A DNA stretch of 64,000 nt, taken from assembly GCA_963843315.1 (NCBI GenBank), contig CAWJJU010000002.1, positions 1 to 64,000 on the forward strand. Reading direction: 5' to 3'. Below, one piece after another: positions 44,241 through 52,228 of the stretch. The first letter of the stretch is position 1; every line of letters starts with the position of its first letter. Source of the stretch: JAWVFM01 sp963843315. GTDB lineage: Bacteria; Actinomycetota; Thermoleophilia; Solirubrobacterales; 70-9. The notes beneath the pieces were generated by a model. That model searched no databases. It was not told the DNA's origin and was given only the letters and a program-made list of their open reading frames with translations. A program made the translations under genes and the position numbers.

Positions 44241-44283
44241 GAATGGCGAGCGTGCCGGCGAAGGTACGCTCGCCATTCCTTTT
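44241..44283 (+). terminator. Rho-independent terminator after the cell-wall peptidase gene
   Basis: GAATGGCGAGCGT (44241-44253) pairs perfectly with ACGCTCGCCATTC (44266-44278), a 13-bp stem with a 12-base loop, followed by CTTTT. It is the clearest intrinsic terminator in the window. Confidence 0.85.
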
Positions 44284-44335
44284 GGCCGCGGCATGAGATA
44301 GCGTCTCCGCAGCGGGCGCCCGGCGTTCGCGGCAC

Positions 44336-45424
44336 GTGGAGAGAACCCAGGCGACCACAAGCAGCGAGCCCGGGCGGCTGGATGCGCCCGGCGGAAACTC
44401 GCCCCCGCCCGACGTCCGGCTCACCGGGCTTCGCAAGCGCTACGGCGACGTCGCGGCCGTCGACGGCGTCGACGTCGAGATCTCGGCCGGCGAGTTCTTC
44501 ACCCTCCTCGGGCCGTCCGGCTCCGGCAAGACCACCACACTGCGGCTGATTGCAGGGTTCGAGACCCCCGACTCGGGACGGGTGGAGCTCGCCGGGCGCG
44601 ACGTGACCGCGCTGCCGCCCTACGACCGCGAGGTCAACACGGTCTTCCAGGACTACGCGCTGTTCCCGCACATGAGCGTGACCCAGAACGTGGAGTACGG
44701 GCTGCGCATCCGCGGCGTCGGCGGCAGCGAGCGCGCCCAGCGTGGCAGGGAGGCGCTCGAGATGGTGCGGCTGACCGGCTACGAGGACCGCAGGCCCAGC
44801 GAGCTCTCAGGCGGCCAGCGCCAGCGAGTCGCTCTCGCCCGGGCCATCGTGAACCGCCCGCGCGTGCTGCTTCTCGACGAGCCGCTCGGCGCCCTCGACC
44901 TGAAGCTGCGCGAGCAGATGCAGGTGGAGCTGAAGAGCATCCAGGGCGAGGTCGGGATCACCTTCATCTACGTCACCCACGACCAGGACGAGGCGCTGAC
45001 CATGAGCGACCGCGTCGCGGTGTTCAACGCCGGGCGAATCGAGCAGGTCGGCCCTCCCGCCGAGGTGTACGAGCGCCCGCGGACGCGGTTCGTCAGCGGC
45101 TTCGTCGGCGTGTCGAACGTGATGGAGCGCGATGGCCGGCGGTTCACCATCCGCCCGGAGAAGATCCGGCTGCTGGCCGACGGCGAGGCCCACGACAATC
45201 TTCAAACGGAGCGAGGCCACGTTCGGGACGTGGCCTACGCCGGCGCGGTGACGCGCTATCTGGTGACACTGGACGGGGGCGGGGAGCTCTTGGTCGTCCG
45301 CCAGAACCTCGAGACCTCATCGGACGAGGCCCTCGAGATGGGTGGGCGCCAGGTAACTGTGGGATGGCGGCCGGATCACGCGGTCGACATCCGTGACGAG
45401 AAAGCAACGGAGGTCTCCCCATGA
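44336..45424 (+). CDS. potA: Polyamine-type ABC transporter ATP-binding protein (system 1)
   Basis: 362 residues. Walker A GPSGSGKT (59-66), Q-loop NTVFQDYALFPHM, signature LSGGQ (157-161), Walker B LLLDEP (178-183) and switch His215 in YVTHDQDEAL are all present. The C-terminal TOBE domain (FTIRPEKIRLLADGE) places it in the PotA/FbpC group. It hydrolyses ATP at the cytoplasmic face to drive import by the permeases encoded downstream. Start GTG 44336. Its stop overlaps the binding-protein start by four bases (ATGA). The operon order ATPase, binding protein, two permeases is repeated in system 2 at 60.3 kb. Confidence 0.92.
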   Translation: MERTQATTSSEPGRLDAPGGNSPPPDVRLTGLRKRYGDVAAVDGVDVEISAGEFFTLLGPSGSGKTTTLRLIAGFETPDSGRVELAGRDVTALPPYDREVNTVFQDYALFPHMSVTQNVEYGLRIRGVGGSERAQRGREALEMVRLTGYEDRRPSELSGGQRQRVALARAIVNRPRVLLLDEPLGALDLKLREQMQVELKSIQGEVGITFIYVTHDQDEALTMSDRVAVFNAGRIEQVGPPAEVYERPRTRFVSGFVGVSNVMERDGRRFTIRPEKIRLLADGEAHDNLQTERGHVRDVAYAGAVTRYLVTLDGGGELLVVRQNLETSSDEALEMGGRQVTVGWRPDHAVDIRDEKATEVSP

Positions 45425-46638
45425 ACAGAAGGACCGACCGGACCCACGGGGCAGGCGTTGCCTGGCTCGTCTCCGGGCTATTGATCGCGTTCCTGGCCGC
45501 GTTCGGCGCCGGGTGCGGAAGCTCGTCGTCGACCTCGAGCACCGGCTCCGGGTCGACCGCGGGAATGCTCCAGAAGCTCGGCAAGGGTGAGGGCGAGCTC
45601 GACCTGATCGAGTGGCCCGGCTACGTCGAGAACAAGTGGGTGAAGCCGTTCGAGGACAAGACCGGCTGCATCGTGAAGAAGAAGGACGCGGGCACCTCCG
45701 ACGAGATGGTGCAGCTCATGCGCTCCGGCCAGTACGACGGCGTGTCCGCCTCGGGCAACGCCACCGCACGACTGGTGGCCGGCGGCGACGTCGCCCCGGT
45801 GAACGTGGACCTCGTCCCGAACTACAAGACGGTGTTCGACGACATCAAGGACCAGCCCTACAACACCTTCGACGGCGTCCCCTACGGGATCCCGCACGGT
45901 CGCGGGGCGAACCTGCTCATGTGGAACAAGGACGTGGTCAAGCCCGCGCCGAAGTCGTGGAGCATCATGCTCGACCCGAAGGAGGCGTCGAAGTACAAGG
46001 GCCAGATCTCCGCGTACGACGACCCGATCTACATCGCCGACGCGGCGGTGTACCTGAAGGCCCACCAGCCCGACCTCGGCATCACCAACCCGTACGAGCT
46101 GGACGCAAAGCAGTTCAGCGCCGCGGTCGACCTGCTCAAGCAGCAGCGCCCGAACGTCGGCGAGTACTGGTCGGATGCGGCCAAGCAGATCTCGGCGTTC
46201 ACCAACGGTGACGACGCGGTCGGCACGACGTGGCAGTACCAGTACTTCGCGCTCAAGGGCGACAACCAGCCCGTGGCGGCGAGCCCCGCCAGCCAGGGGT
46301 TCCTGCCCACCGAGGGCGCGACGGGATGGTCGGACACCTGGATGATCTCCAGCCAGGCCGCGCATCCGAACTGCATGTACATGTGGATGAACTGGGTCAT
46401 CTCGCCCAAGACCAACGCGCAGATCGCCGAGTACTTCGGCGAGGCGCCGGCGCAGTCGAAGGCGTGTGACTTCACCTCGGACAAGAATTTCTGCGACGAG
46501 TACCACGCCGCGGATCCGGGGTTCTGGAAGCGCGTCTACTACTGGCAGACGCCGCTTGCGGACTGCGGCGACGACCGCGGGAGCACCTGCATGAACTACA
46601 ACGACTGGGTGAACGCCTGGACAGAGATCAAGGGTTGA
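45421..46638 (+). CDS. potD: Extracellular polyamine-type solute-binding lipoprotein (system 1)
   Basis: 405 residues. The signal segment VSGLLIAFLAAFGAGC ends in a lipobox Cys, followed by a Ser/Thr/Gly linker (GSSSSTSSTGSG). The mature protein starts LDLIEWPGYVENKWVKPFE, the PotD-type beginning of binding proteins for spermidine and putrescine, and includes the domain-closing MYMWMNWVISPKTNAQIAEY. It would be anchored outside the membrane and deliver ligand to the permeases. Residue-level ligand contacts cannot be judged, so a related organic cation or amino acid is also possible. A 19-base gap separates it from the first permease. Confidence 0.9.
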   Translation: MNRRTDRTHGAGVAWLVSGLLIAFLAAFGAGCGSSSSTSSTGSGSTAGMLQKLGKGEGELDLIEWPGYVENKWVKPFEDKTGCIVKKKDAGTSDEMVQLMRSGQYDGVSASGNATARLVAGGDVAPVNVDLVPNYKTVFDDIKDQPYNTFDGVPYGIPHGRGANLLMWNKDVVKPAPKSWSIMLDPKEASKYKGQISAYDDPIYIADAAVYLKAHQPDLGITNPYELDAKQFSAAVDLLKQQRPNVGEYWSDAAKQISAFTNGDDAVGTTWQYQYFALKGDNQPVAASPASQGFLPTEGATGWSDTWMISSQAAHPNCMYMWMNWVISPKTNAQIAEYFGEAPAQSKACDFTSDKNFCDEYHAADPGFWKRVYYWQTPLADCGDDRGSTCMNYNDWVNAWTEIKG

Positions 46639-46657
46639 TCTCGATCCTCAAAGCGCC

Positions 46658-47557
46658 GTGGAAGCGGCCGGGCTAACCGGCCCGGCCGCTCGGAGGAGGT
46701 CGGTGGGCCGCAGGCTCGCCGACCTCTTCCAGGGGCGCCCCCGCCTTCAGGTGGGGGCATTGCTCGCCGGCCCCATCGGCTGGCTCGTGGTCGGGTACCT
46801 CGGCTCGCTCGCGGTGCTGCTGATCGCGTCGTTCTGGGGCGTCGACGCCCTCAGCGGCGAGCTCTCAAAGAACTTCACCACCGAGAACTTCCACACCATC
46901 ACCAACGATCCCGTCTACCGGGACGTCGCCTTTCGGACGATCCGTATCGCAGCCGAGGTCACCCTCACCGACGCCCTGCTCGCCTTCCCGATCGCCTTCT
47001 TCATGGCGAAGGTCGCCAGCCCGAGGGCCCGGGCGGCGCTGGTCGTGGCGGTGCTCATGCCGCTGTGGTCGGGATACCTCGTGAAGGTCTACGCCTGGCG
47101 GACGCTCCTGTCGCACGACGGGGTCATCAACTGGGCGCTGAACCCGATCGGCCTGCATGGCCCCGGATACGGAGAGACGGCGATCTGGCTCGTCATGTCC
47201 TACCTGTGGCTGCCGTACATGATCATCCCGATCTACGCCGGCCTCGAGCGCATCCCCGACTCGCTGCTCTCCGCATCCGAGGACCTGGGGGCGAAGCCCG
47301 GGACGACCTTCCGCCGCGTGGTGCTTCCCATGGTCTTCCCGGCCGTGGTCGCCGGCTCGATCTTCACGTTCTCGCTGACCCTCGGCGACTTCATCACCGC
47401 GAAGCTCGTGTCCAACACGCAGCTGATCGGCAACGTCGTCTACTCCAACATCACCAACAACCTGCCGCTGGCGTCGGCGTTCGCGACCGTGCCGATCGTG
47501 GTGATGGTGATCTACCTCCTCTCCGCGAGGAAGCTGGGAGCTTTCGAGCACCTATGA
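46658..47557 (+). CDS. potB: ABC transporter permease, PotB type (system 1)
   Basis: 299 residues with six membrane segments, starting at GTG 46658. The EAA loop that contacts the ATPase reads SASEDLGAKPGTTFRRVVLP. LVKVYAWRTLLSHDGVINWA and the periplasmic segment between helices 1 and 2 (DALSGELSKNFTTENF) are as in PotB/YdcU-type permeases. It pairs with the next permease, whose ATG overlaps its stop (ATGA). Confidence 0.9.
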   Translation: MEAAGLTGPAARRRSVGRRLADLFQGRPRLQVGALLAGPIGWLVVGYLGSLAVLLIASFWGVDALSGELSKNFTTENFHTITNDPVYRDVAFRTIRIAAEVTLTDALLAFPIAFFMAKVASPRARAALVVAVLMPLWSGYLVKVYAWRTLLSHDGVINWALNPIGLHGPGYGETAIWLVMSYLWLPYMIIPIYAGLERIPDSLLSASEDLGAKPGTTFRRVVLPMVFPAVVAGSIFTFSLTLGDFITAKLVSNTQLIGNVVYSNITNNLPLASAFATVPIVVMVIYLLSARKLGAFEHL

Positions 47558-48384
47558 GGCTCTCTCGGCGCACAAACCTGCTTCTGCGTACCGGCGTGGG
47601 CCTCACGCTCGCCTTCATCTACATCCCCCTGCTCGTGATCCTGATCTACGCGTTCAACTCGTCGCGCATCCTCGAGTGGCCCCCGCCCAGCTTCACGACC
47701 CATTGGTTCAGCGCGGCGTTCCACAACGCCGATGCGAAGAGCGCGCTGTGGACCTCGGTTCGAGTCGGCCTGGCGGCAACCGCGATCGCCCTGCTGCTCG
47801 GCACGCTCGCGTCGATCGCGGTCGCCCGGCACCGATTCTTCGGCCGCGAGACGATCTCGTTCCTGGTGATCCTGCCGATCGCCCTTCCCGGCATCGTCAC
47901 CGGAGTCGCCCTGTCGGACACATTCACGCAGGTGCTCGGCATCAGCCTCAGCCTGTTCACGGTGATCGTCGGCCACGCCACGTTCTGCATCGTCGTCGTC
48001 TACAACAACGTCGTCGCCAGGCTGCGCCGGAGCTCCGCGTCGTTCGAGGAGGCCTCCGCCGACCTCGGGGCCCACACCTGGCAGACCTTCTGGTACGTGA
48101 CGCTGCCGAACATGCGCTCGGCGCTCGTCGCCGGCGCCCTGCTCGCCTTCGCCCTCTCCTTCGACGAGATCATCGTCACGACGTTCACGATCGGCGCCGG
48201 CGAGCAGACCCTGCCGATCTGGATCTTCGACAACCTCTTCCGGCCCAACGAGCTGCCGGTGGTCAACGTGGTGGCGCTGTTCGTCGTGCTGGTCTCGGCG
48301 ATCCCGGTGTACTTCGCCCACCGCCTCACCCAGGACGAGGCGGGCCCGGCGGGCCGGGGCGGCGCGGTGCCGGTGGCGCCCTAG
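47554..48384 (+). CDS. potC: ABC transporter permease, PotC type (system 1)
   Basis: 276 residues with six membrane segments. FNSSRILEWPPPSFTTHWF is the usual PotC loop after helix 1; the EAA loop is SFEEASADLGAHTWQTFWYV followed by TLPNMR. It forms the second half of the channel. The last 15 residues (QDEAGPAGRGGAVPVAP) are a flexible tail. The DUF2127 gene follows after 17 bases and may be transcribed along, although its own GTG lies in a different sequence context. Confidence 0.9.
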   Translation: MRLSRRTNLLLRTGVGLTLAFIYIPLLVILIYAFNSSRILEWPPPSFTTHWFSAAFHNADAKSALWTSVRVGLAATAIALLLGTLASIAVARHRFFGRETISFLVILPIALPGIVTGVALSDTFTQVLGISLSLFTVIVGHATFCIVVVYNNVVARLRRSSASFEEASADLGAHTWQTFWYVTLPNMRSALVAGALLAFALSFDEIIVTTFTIGAGEQTLPIWIFDNLFRPNELPVVNVVALFVVLVSAIPVYFAHRLTQDEAGPAGRGGAVPVAP

Positions 48385-48401
48385 GGGGATATCGTCGGCA
48401 G

Positions 48402-49265
48402 GTGGCCGACGGGAGGGATACGAGCGCGCTTCCGGGGGTGGCCCCGCCCCGGCGCTTCCGGCCGCGATTCCATCACGAGCTCGCGGTGTGCGGCGTGCGC
48501 GGCCATGCGCTCGCCGGCGTCGACGCGGCGGAGCTGCGACCCCAGGATGCGATCTTCGCCCGCGAATGGGAGGGCGTTCGCTGGCACCGCTGCCTGCGCT
48601 GCGACGGCTGGTTGCCGTTCGAGCCGCCCGCGAGCCCGGGCTTCCGGCACCCACCGGATCGCGAGGCGATCGAGCTGCCCCTTCGAGGCCGGCCGCTTCG
48701 CGACAAGATCGTCCTGCGCGTGATCGCCGTCGACCGGGCGGTTCACTTCGTCGTCCTCACGGCGCTCGCCGTCGCGATCTTCCTGCTCGCGGCGAACCGC
48801 TCCGAGCTTCAGGGGCTCGTCTACCGAGTGGTGGCCGACTTCGAGGGCGGGGTGAGCACGCGCTCCCATCTTCCGAGCCACGGAATCCTGCATTCGCTGG
48901 ACGAGCTGCTGTCGCTGCAGTCCGGAACGCTGCGCCTCGTGGGCGCCGCCGTCGTCGTCTACGCGCTGATCGAGGGCGCCGAGGCCGTCGGCCTCTGGTA
49001 TCAGCGCCGCTGGGCGGAGTACCTGACGCTGATCGCCACGTCGCTCTTCGTGCCGCTGGAGGTGTACGAGCTGGCGCACAGCTTCTCGCCGCTGAAACTC
49101 ATCACCCTCAGCGTCAACCTGCTGATCGTCGCCTACCTGCTCTACGCGAAGCGCCTCTTCGGAATTCGCGGCGGCACCGCCGCCGAAGAGGAGCAGCGCC
49201 GCCGGGACGTCGGCTGGGAATCGCTCGAACGCAGCGCGCCAGCGGCAATTCGGGCGCCGGGCTAG
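48402..49265 (+). CDS. DUF2127 membrane protein with N-terminal Cys pair
   Basis: 287 residues from GTG 48402. The first 110 residues are soluble and include RWHRCLRCDGWLPFEPPA, a CxxC that may bind metal. The rest contains four membrane helices (VHFVVLTALAVAIFLLAAN; LVGAAVVVYALIEGAEAVGL; LTLIATSLFVPLEVYEL; ITLSVNLLIVAYLLYAKRL) in the DUF2127 pattern. The function of that family is unknown. It sits after the first polyamine transporter operon but has no known role in uptake. Confidence 0.75.
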   Translation: MADGRDTSALPGVAPPRRFRPRFHHELAVCGVRGHALAGVDAAELRPQDAIFAREWEGVRWHRCLRCDGWLPFEPPASPGFRHPPDREAIELPLRGRPLRDKIVLRVIAVDRAVHFVVLTALAVAIFLLAANRSELQGLVYRVVADFEGGVSTRSHLPSHGILHSLDELLSLQSGTLRLVGAAVVVYALIEGAEAVGLWYQRRWAEYLTLIATSLFVPLEVYELAHSFSPLKLITLSVNLLIVAYLLYAKRLFGIRGGTAAEEEQRRRDVGWESLERSAPAAIRAPG

Positions 49266-49360
49266 AGGTCGTCCGCGGGGCGTGGTCACAGCGCCACCGG
49301 AGCGATCAATGAGGAAGGGAGTGGGCGGCGAACCCCTGGGCATTTCCAGCTGGGGAGTTC

Positions 49361-49399
49361 CTGGCGGTTTGTAGTCGCATACCGACTACAAGTCGCCAG
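49361..49399. repeat. Empty palindrome related to the AbiEi/DUF559 inverted repeats
   Basis: CTGGCGGTTTGTAGTCG (49361-49377) and CGACTACAAGTCGCCAG (49383-49399) form a 17-bp stem with two G-T-type mismatches and the 5-base loop CATAC. The core TTGTAGTCG-N5-CGACTACAA and the flank GTCGnCAG are the same as in the right repeat at 30567-30599. No gene lies inside this copy. The rest of the 49266-49462 gap shows no gene. Confidence 0.8.
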
Positions 49400-49462
49400 T
49401 ACGTCCGCCCTCATTGCCTTGATCCGCTCCGTAGCCCGGTCCGGGCCGCGGACGACCTCTCC

Positions 49463-50317
49463 CTACCCTCCCGCCTCCGCGTACTCGCGCATCGAGGCGG
49501 TGTAGCTGTCGAGCTTTCGCTCCACCTCGGCGTCGTCGGCGTGAGGAAGCATGTAGATCCCCCGCTCCACTCCGGCCTCCTCGTAGCGCTCGAGGAGATC
49601 CGGGTCACGCGGCGGTAGCTGAAGGGTCGTGGGAATCGGGCCGCGGCCCGCCTCCTCGCCGAGGCGGCGCATCTTGGCGACGCGGGCGATGATCTTCTCG
49701 TCGTCGCCGATGCGATTCGGCAGCCAGCCGTCCCCGTAGGCGATCACCCGGTCGTAGACCGTCTTGCCGTTGCCGCCGACGAGGACGGGCGGACCGCCCT
49801 CCTGGAGCGGCTTGGGCCACGACCAGATCGGGTCGAAGTCGACCTGCTTGCCGTGGTAGGACGGCTCGTCCTCGGTCCAGATCGCCCTGATCGCCTCCAT
49901 CCGCTCCTTCAGCAGGCCGAAGCGGCGCGACGGGTCGGTGCCGTGGTTCTCCATCTCCTCGAGGTTCCACCCGGCGCCGACCCCGAAGATCACGCGGCCG
50001 CCTGAGAGCCGGTCGAGCGAGGCCACCTCCTTGGCGGTGACGATGGGGTCGCGCTCCACCACCAGGCAGATGGCGGTGCCGAGCTTCAGCGTCGTCGTCG
50101 CTGTGGCGGCCGCGGCCAGCGAGACGAAGGGGTCGTAGATCCGCCAGTACTCGCGCGGTAGGTCGGTCCCGGCCGGATAGGGCGTTCGCCGGCTCGCCGG
50201 GATGTGCGTGTGCTCGGTGACGAAGAGCGATTCGAAGCCGCGCTCCTCGACCATGCGGGCGAGGGTGACGGGATCGGTGGTCTCGTCCGTGGGGAAGTAG
50301 CTGATGCCGAACTTCAC
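49463..50317 (-). CDS. LLM class F420-dependent oxidoreductase
   Basis: 284 residues from GTG 50317, beginning VKFGISYFPTDETTDPVTLA. FVTEHTHIPASRRTPYP, LDRLSGGRVIFGVGAGWNLEE and GWLPNRIGDDEKI are typical luciferase-like TIM-barrel segments of the TIGR03619 group, which uses coenzyme F420. The reaction is hydride transfer with F420; the substrate is unknown. Upstream frame extension to 50776 is antisense of the next gene. It is transcribed toward the repeat at 49361 and is not clearly part of the polyamine set. Confidence 0.85.
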   Translation of the reverse strand: MKFGISYFPTDETTDPVTLARMVEERGFESLFVTEHTHIPASRRTPYPAGTDLPREYWRIYDPFVSLAAAATATTTLKLGTAICLVVERDPIVTAKEVASLDRLSGGRVIFGVGAGWNLEEMENHGTDPSRRFGLLKERMEAIRAIWTEDEPSYHGKQVDFDPIWSWPKPLQEGGPPVLVGGNGKTVYDRVIAYGDGWLPNRIGDDEKIIARVAKMRRLGEEAGRGPIPTTLQLPPRDPDLLERYEEAGVERGIYMLPHADDAEVERKLDSYTASMREYAEAGG

Positions 50318-50352
50318 CCGAAGCAGCCTATAGACGGGCGCCGAGGCAGCCG

Positions 50353-50808
50353 CTAGCGTTTGATCGGGGTCAGGGTGCTCCCGCTGCAGACCTGCCGGTG
50401 CTTCTTCGGACCGTACTTCGACCGCTGCAGAACGAGCCGGCTGTAGGAGTAGTCCGTGGAGTCGCCCGCGGCCATGAAGTAGCCGTTCTGGCCGGTCCTG
50501 GCGATGTCGTCGGGCCTCGCCTTCGCAGCCCTCTTCACCCGCTGGAAGTAGACCTGCACCCTGCGCCCCTTGACGCAGTGGCCGGCGTCCGACTCCACGC
50601 GCCCGAACACGAGCTCGGTGCCCGGAACCGTGCTCCCGTCGTCGCCCAGGAACTCCACGGTCGACTGATGCACGGTCACCTTGCCATGGCCACTCGCCGT
50701 CGCGTCCGAGTGTGAGCCGAGAACGAGCACCATCAGGCCCGCAGCCACTCCCGGCAATGCGACCGGCGCGAGCCATTTCCAGCCTCGCGCCGTGATTCCC
50801 TTGTCCAT
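50353..50808 (-). CDS. Exported protein of unknown function
   Basis: 151 residues. A basic start and hydrophobic segment (WLAPVALPGVAAGLMVLVLG) form an uncleaved anchor or signal peptide. The mature part is mostly beta (KVTVHQSTVEFLGDDG, VQVYFQRVKRAAK, YFMAAGDSTDYSYSRLVL) with two Cys that could form a disulfide (Cys78-type GHCVKG and QVCSGS). Its layout resembles small carboxypeptidase-regulatory or transthyretin-like beta domains seen in this lineage, but I cannot name a family. It lies between an F420 oxidoreductase and the aldehyde dehydrogenase, all on the minus strand. Confidence 0.6.
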   Translation of the reverse strand: MDKGITARGWKWLAPVALPGVAAGLMVLVLGSHSDATASGHGKVTVHQSTVEFLGDDGSTVPGTELVFGRVESDAGHCVKGRRVQVYFQRVKRAAKARPDDIARTGQNGYFMAAGDSTDYSYSRLVLQRSKYGPKKHRQVCSGSTLTPIKR

Positions 50809-50835
50809 CCGAACCTCCTCGGCCCAGGTCGATCG

Positions 50836-52206
50836 CTACTTGACGACGCGAATCAGCTTCTTGTTCACGAACTCCTCGATGCCGAGGGTCCCGAGCTCGC
50901 GACCGAAGCCCGAGTTCTTGACACCCCCGAATGGCAGCTCGGCGCCGTCGAGGCCGACGCCGTTGACGTAGACCATGCCCGTGTCGAGTCCGTCGGCGAC
51001 CCGGTGCGCCTGCTCCGGGTCGTTCGTGAACACGTACGAGCCGAGCCCGAACGGCGTGTCGTTCGCCAGCTCGATCGCCTCCTCCTCGGAACCGACCCGA
51101 TAGACGCTCGCGACGGGGCCGAAGAACTCCTCGCGGTAGGCGTCGTTTTCGCTGGTGATCCCGGCCAGCACCGTGCTGGGGAAGAAGGCGCCGTCCCGGT
51201 CGCCACCCACCACGACCTCGGCGCCCTGGGCCACCGCGCGGTCGAGCTGGCCCTGGAGGGTTTCGGCCGCGTCGGCCGATGACAGCGGGCCCATCGCGGC
51301 GTCGTCCGTGGTCGGGTCGGCGGGCTTCGCGTCCGACATCGCGGCCGAGAACTTCTCGATGAAGTCGTCGTAGAGCTCGTCGGCGACGATGAACCGCTTT
51401 GCCGCATTGCAGGACTGCCCGGTGTTGTCGAGGCGGCCGGCGACCGCGGCCTCCACCGCCTCGTCCATGTTGTCGGTGCCGAGCAGGATGAACGGGTCCG
51501 ACCCGCCGAGCTCGAGCACAACCTTCTTCAGGTTGCGCCCCGCGATCTCCGCGACCGCCGCGCCGGCACGCTCCGAGCCGGTCAGCGAGACGCCGCGCAC
51601 GCGCGGATCCTCGATTGCCTTCTCGATCTGATCGTTCGACGCAAGGAGGGTCTGGTAGGCGCCCTTCGGGTAGCCGGCATCGTCGTGCATCTTCTGGATT
51701 GCCTCAGCCGACTCGGGGCACTGGTGTGCGGGCTTCAGGAGGATCGTGTTCCCCACGCACAGATTGGGGCCGGCAAAGCGGGCCACCTGGTAGTAGGGGA
51801 AGTTCCAGGGCATGATTCCCACGAGAGGACCAACGGACGAGCGCCGGATGAGCGCCGTGCCGTCGCCGGCAAGGAGGTCGATGGGCTGGTCCGCGAGGAG
51901 CTTCTCGGCGTTGTCCGCGTAGAAGCCGTAGATGTCGACGCAAAAGTCGACCTCGCCGAGGGCCTGCTCCATCGGCTTGCCCATCTCGCGGACGATGATC
52001 TCGGCGAGCTCCTCTCTGCGCTCGGCGTGGAACTCGGAAACCTTCTTCACGAGTGCGGCCCGCTCGGCGGTCGAGGCCTTCAGCCCCCAGTTGCGGTGGG
52101 CGTCGTCGGCCGCCGAGATGGCTGCCGCGAGGTCCTCGTCGGAGATCAGCGGGTACTCCTTGACCGTCTCGCCGGTTGCGGGGTTGATGACTGCGTACTT
52201 GCTCAT
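50836..52206 (-). CDS. gabD: NAD(P)-dependent aldehyde dehydrogenase, succinate-semialdehyde type
   Basis: 456 residues from ATG 52206. Catalytic Cys266 (NTGQSCNAAKRFIV) and Glu232 (LELGGSDPFI) are present, with Asn134 in IMPWNFPYYQ. The short form, starting SKYAVINPATGETVKEYPL, and MPWNFPYYQVARFAGPNL match the NADP succinate-semialdehyde dehydrogenase group (GabD/Sad-like, as in mycobacterial GabD1). It would oxidise succinate semialdehyde to succinate, the last step of GABA degradation. Placement with aminotransferase and alanine dehydrogenase genes on the same strand supports this. Other short-chain aldehydes are possible substrates. Confidence 0.88.
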   Translation of the reverse strand: MSKYAVINPATGETVKEYPLISDEDLAAAISAADDAHRNWGLKASTAERAALVKKVSEFHAERREELAEIIVREMGKPMEQALGEVDFCVDIYGFYADNAEKLLADQPIDLLAGDGTALIRRSSVGPLVGIMPWNFPYYQVARFAGPNLCVGNTILLKPAHQCPESAEAIQKMHDDAGYPKGAYQTLLASNDQIEKAIEDPRVRGVSLTGSERAGAAVAEIAGRNLKKVVLELGGSDPFILLGTDNMDEAVEAAVAGRLDNTGQSCNAAKRFIVADELYDDFIEKFSAAMSDAKPADPTTDDAAMGPLSSADAAETLQGQLDRAVAQGAEVVVGGDRDGAFFPSTVLAGITSENDAYREEFFGPVASVYRVGSEEEAIELANDTPFGLGSYVFTNDPEQAHRVADGLDTGMVYVNGVGLDGAELPFGGVKNSGFGRELGTLGIEEFVNKKLIRVVK

Positions 52207-52228
52207 GGCTTTTCTCCTTGTGGTCTGG

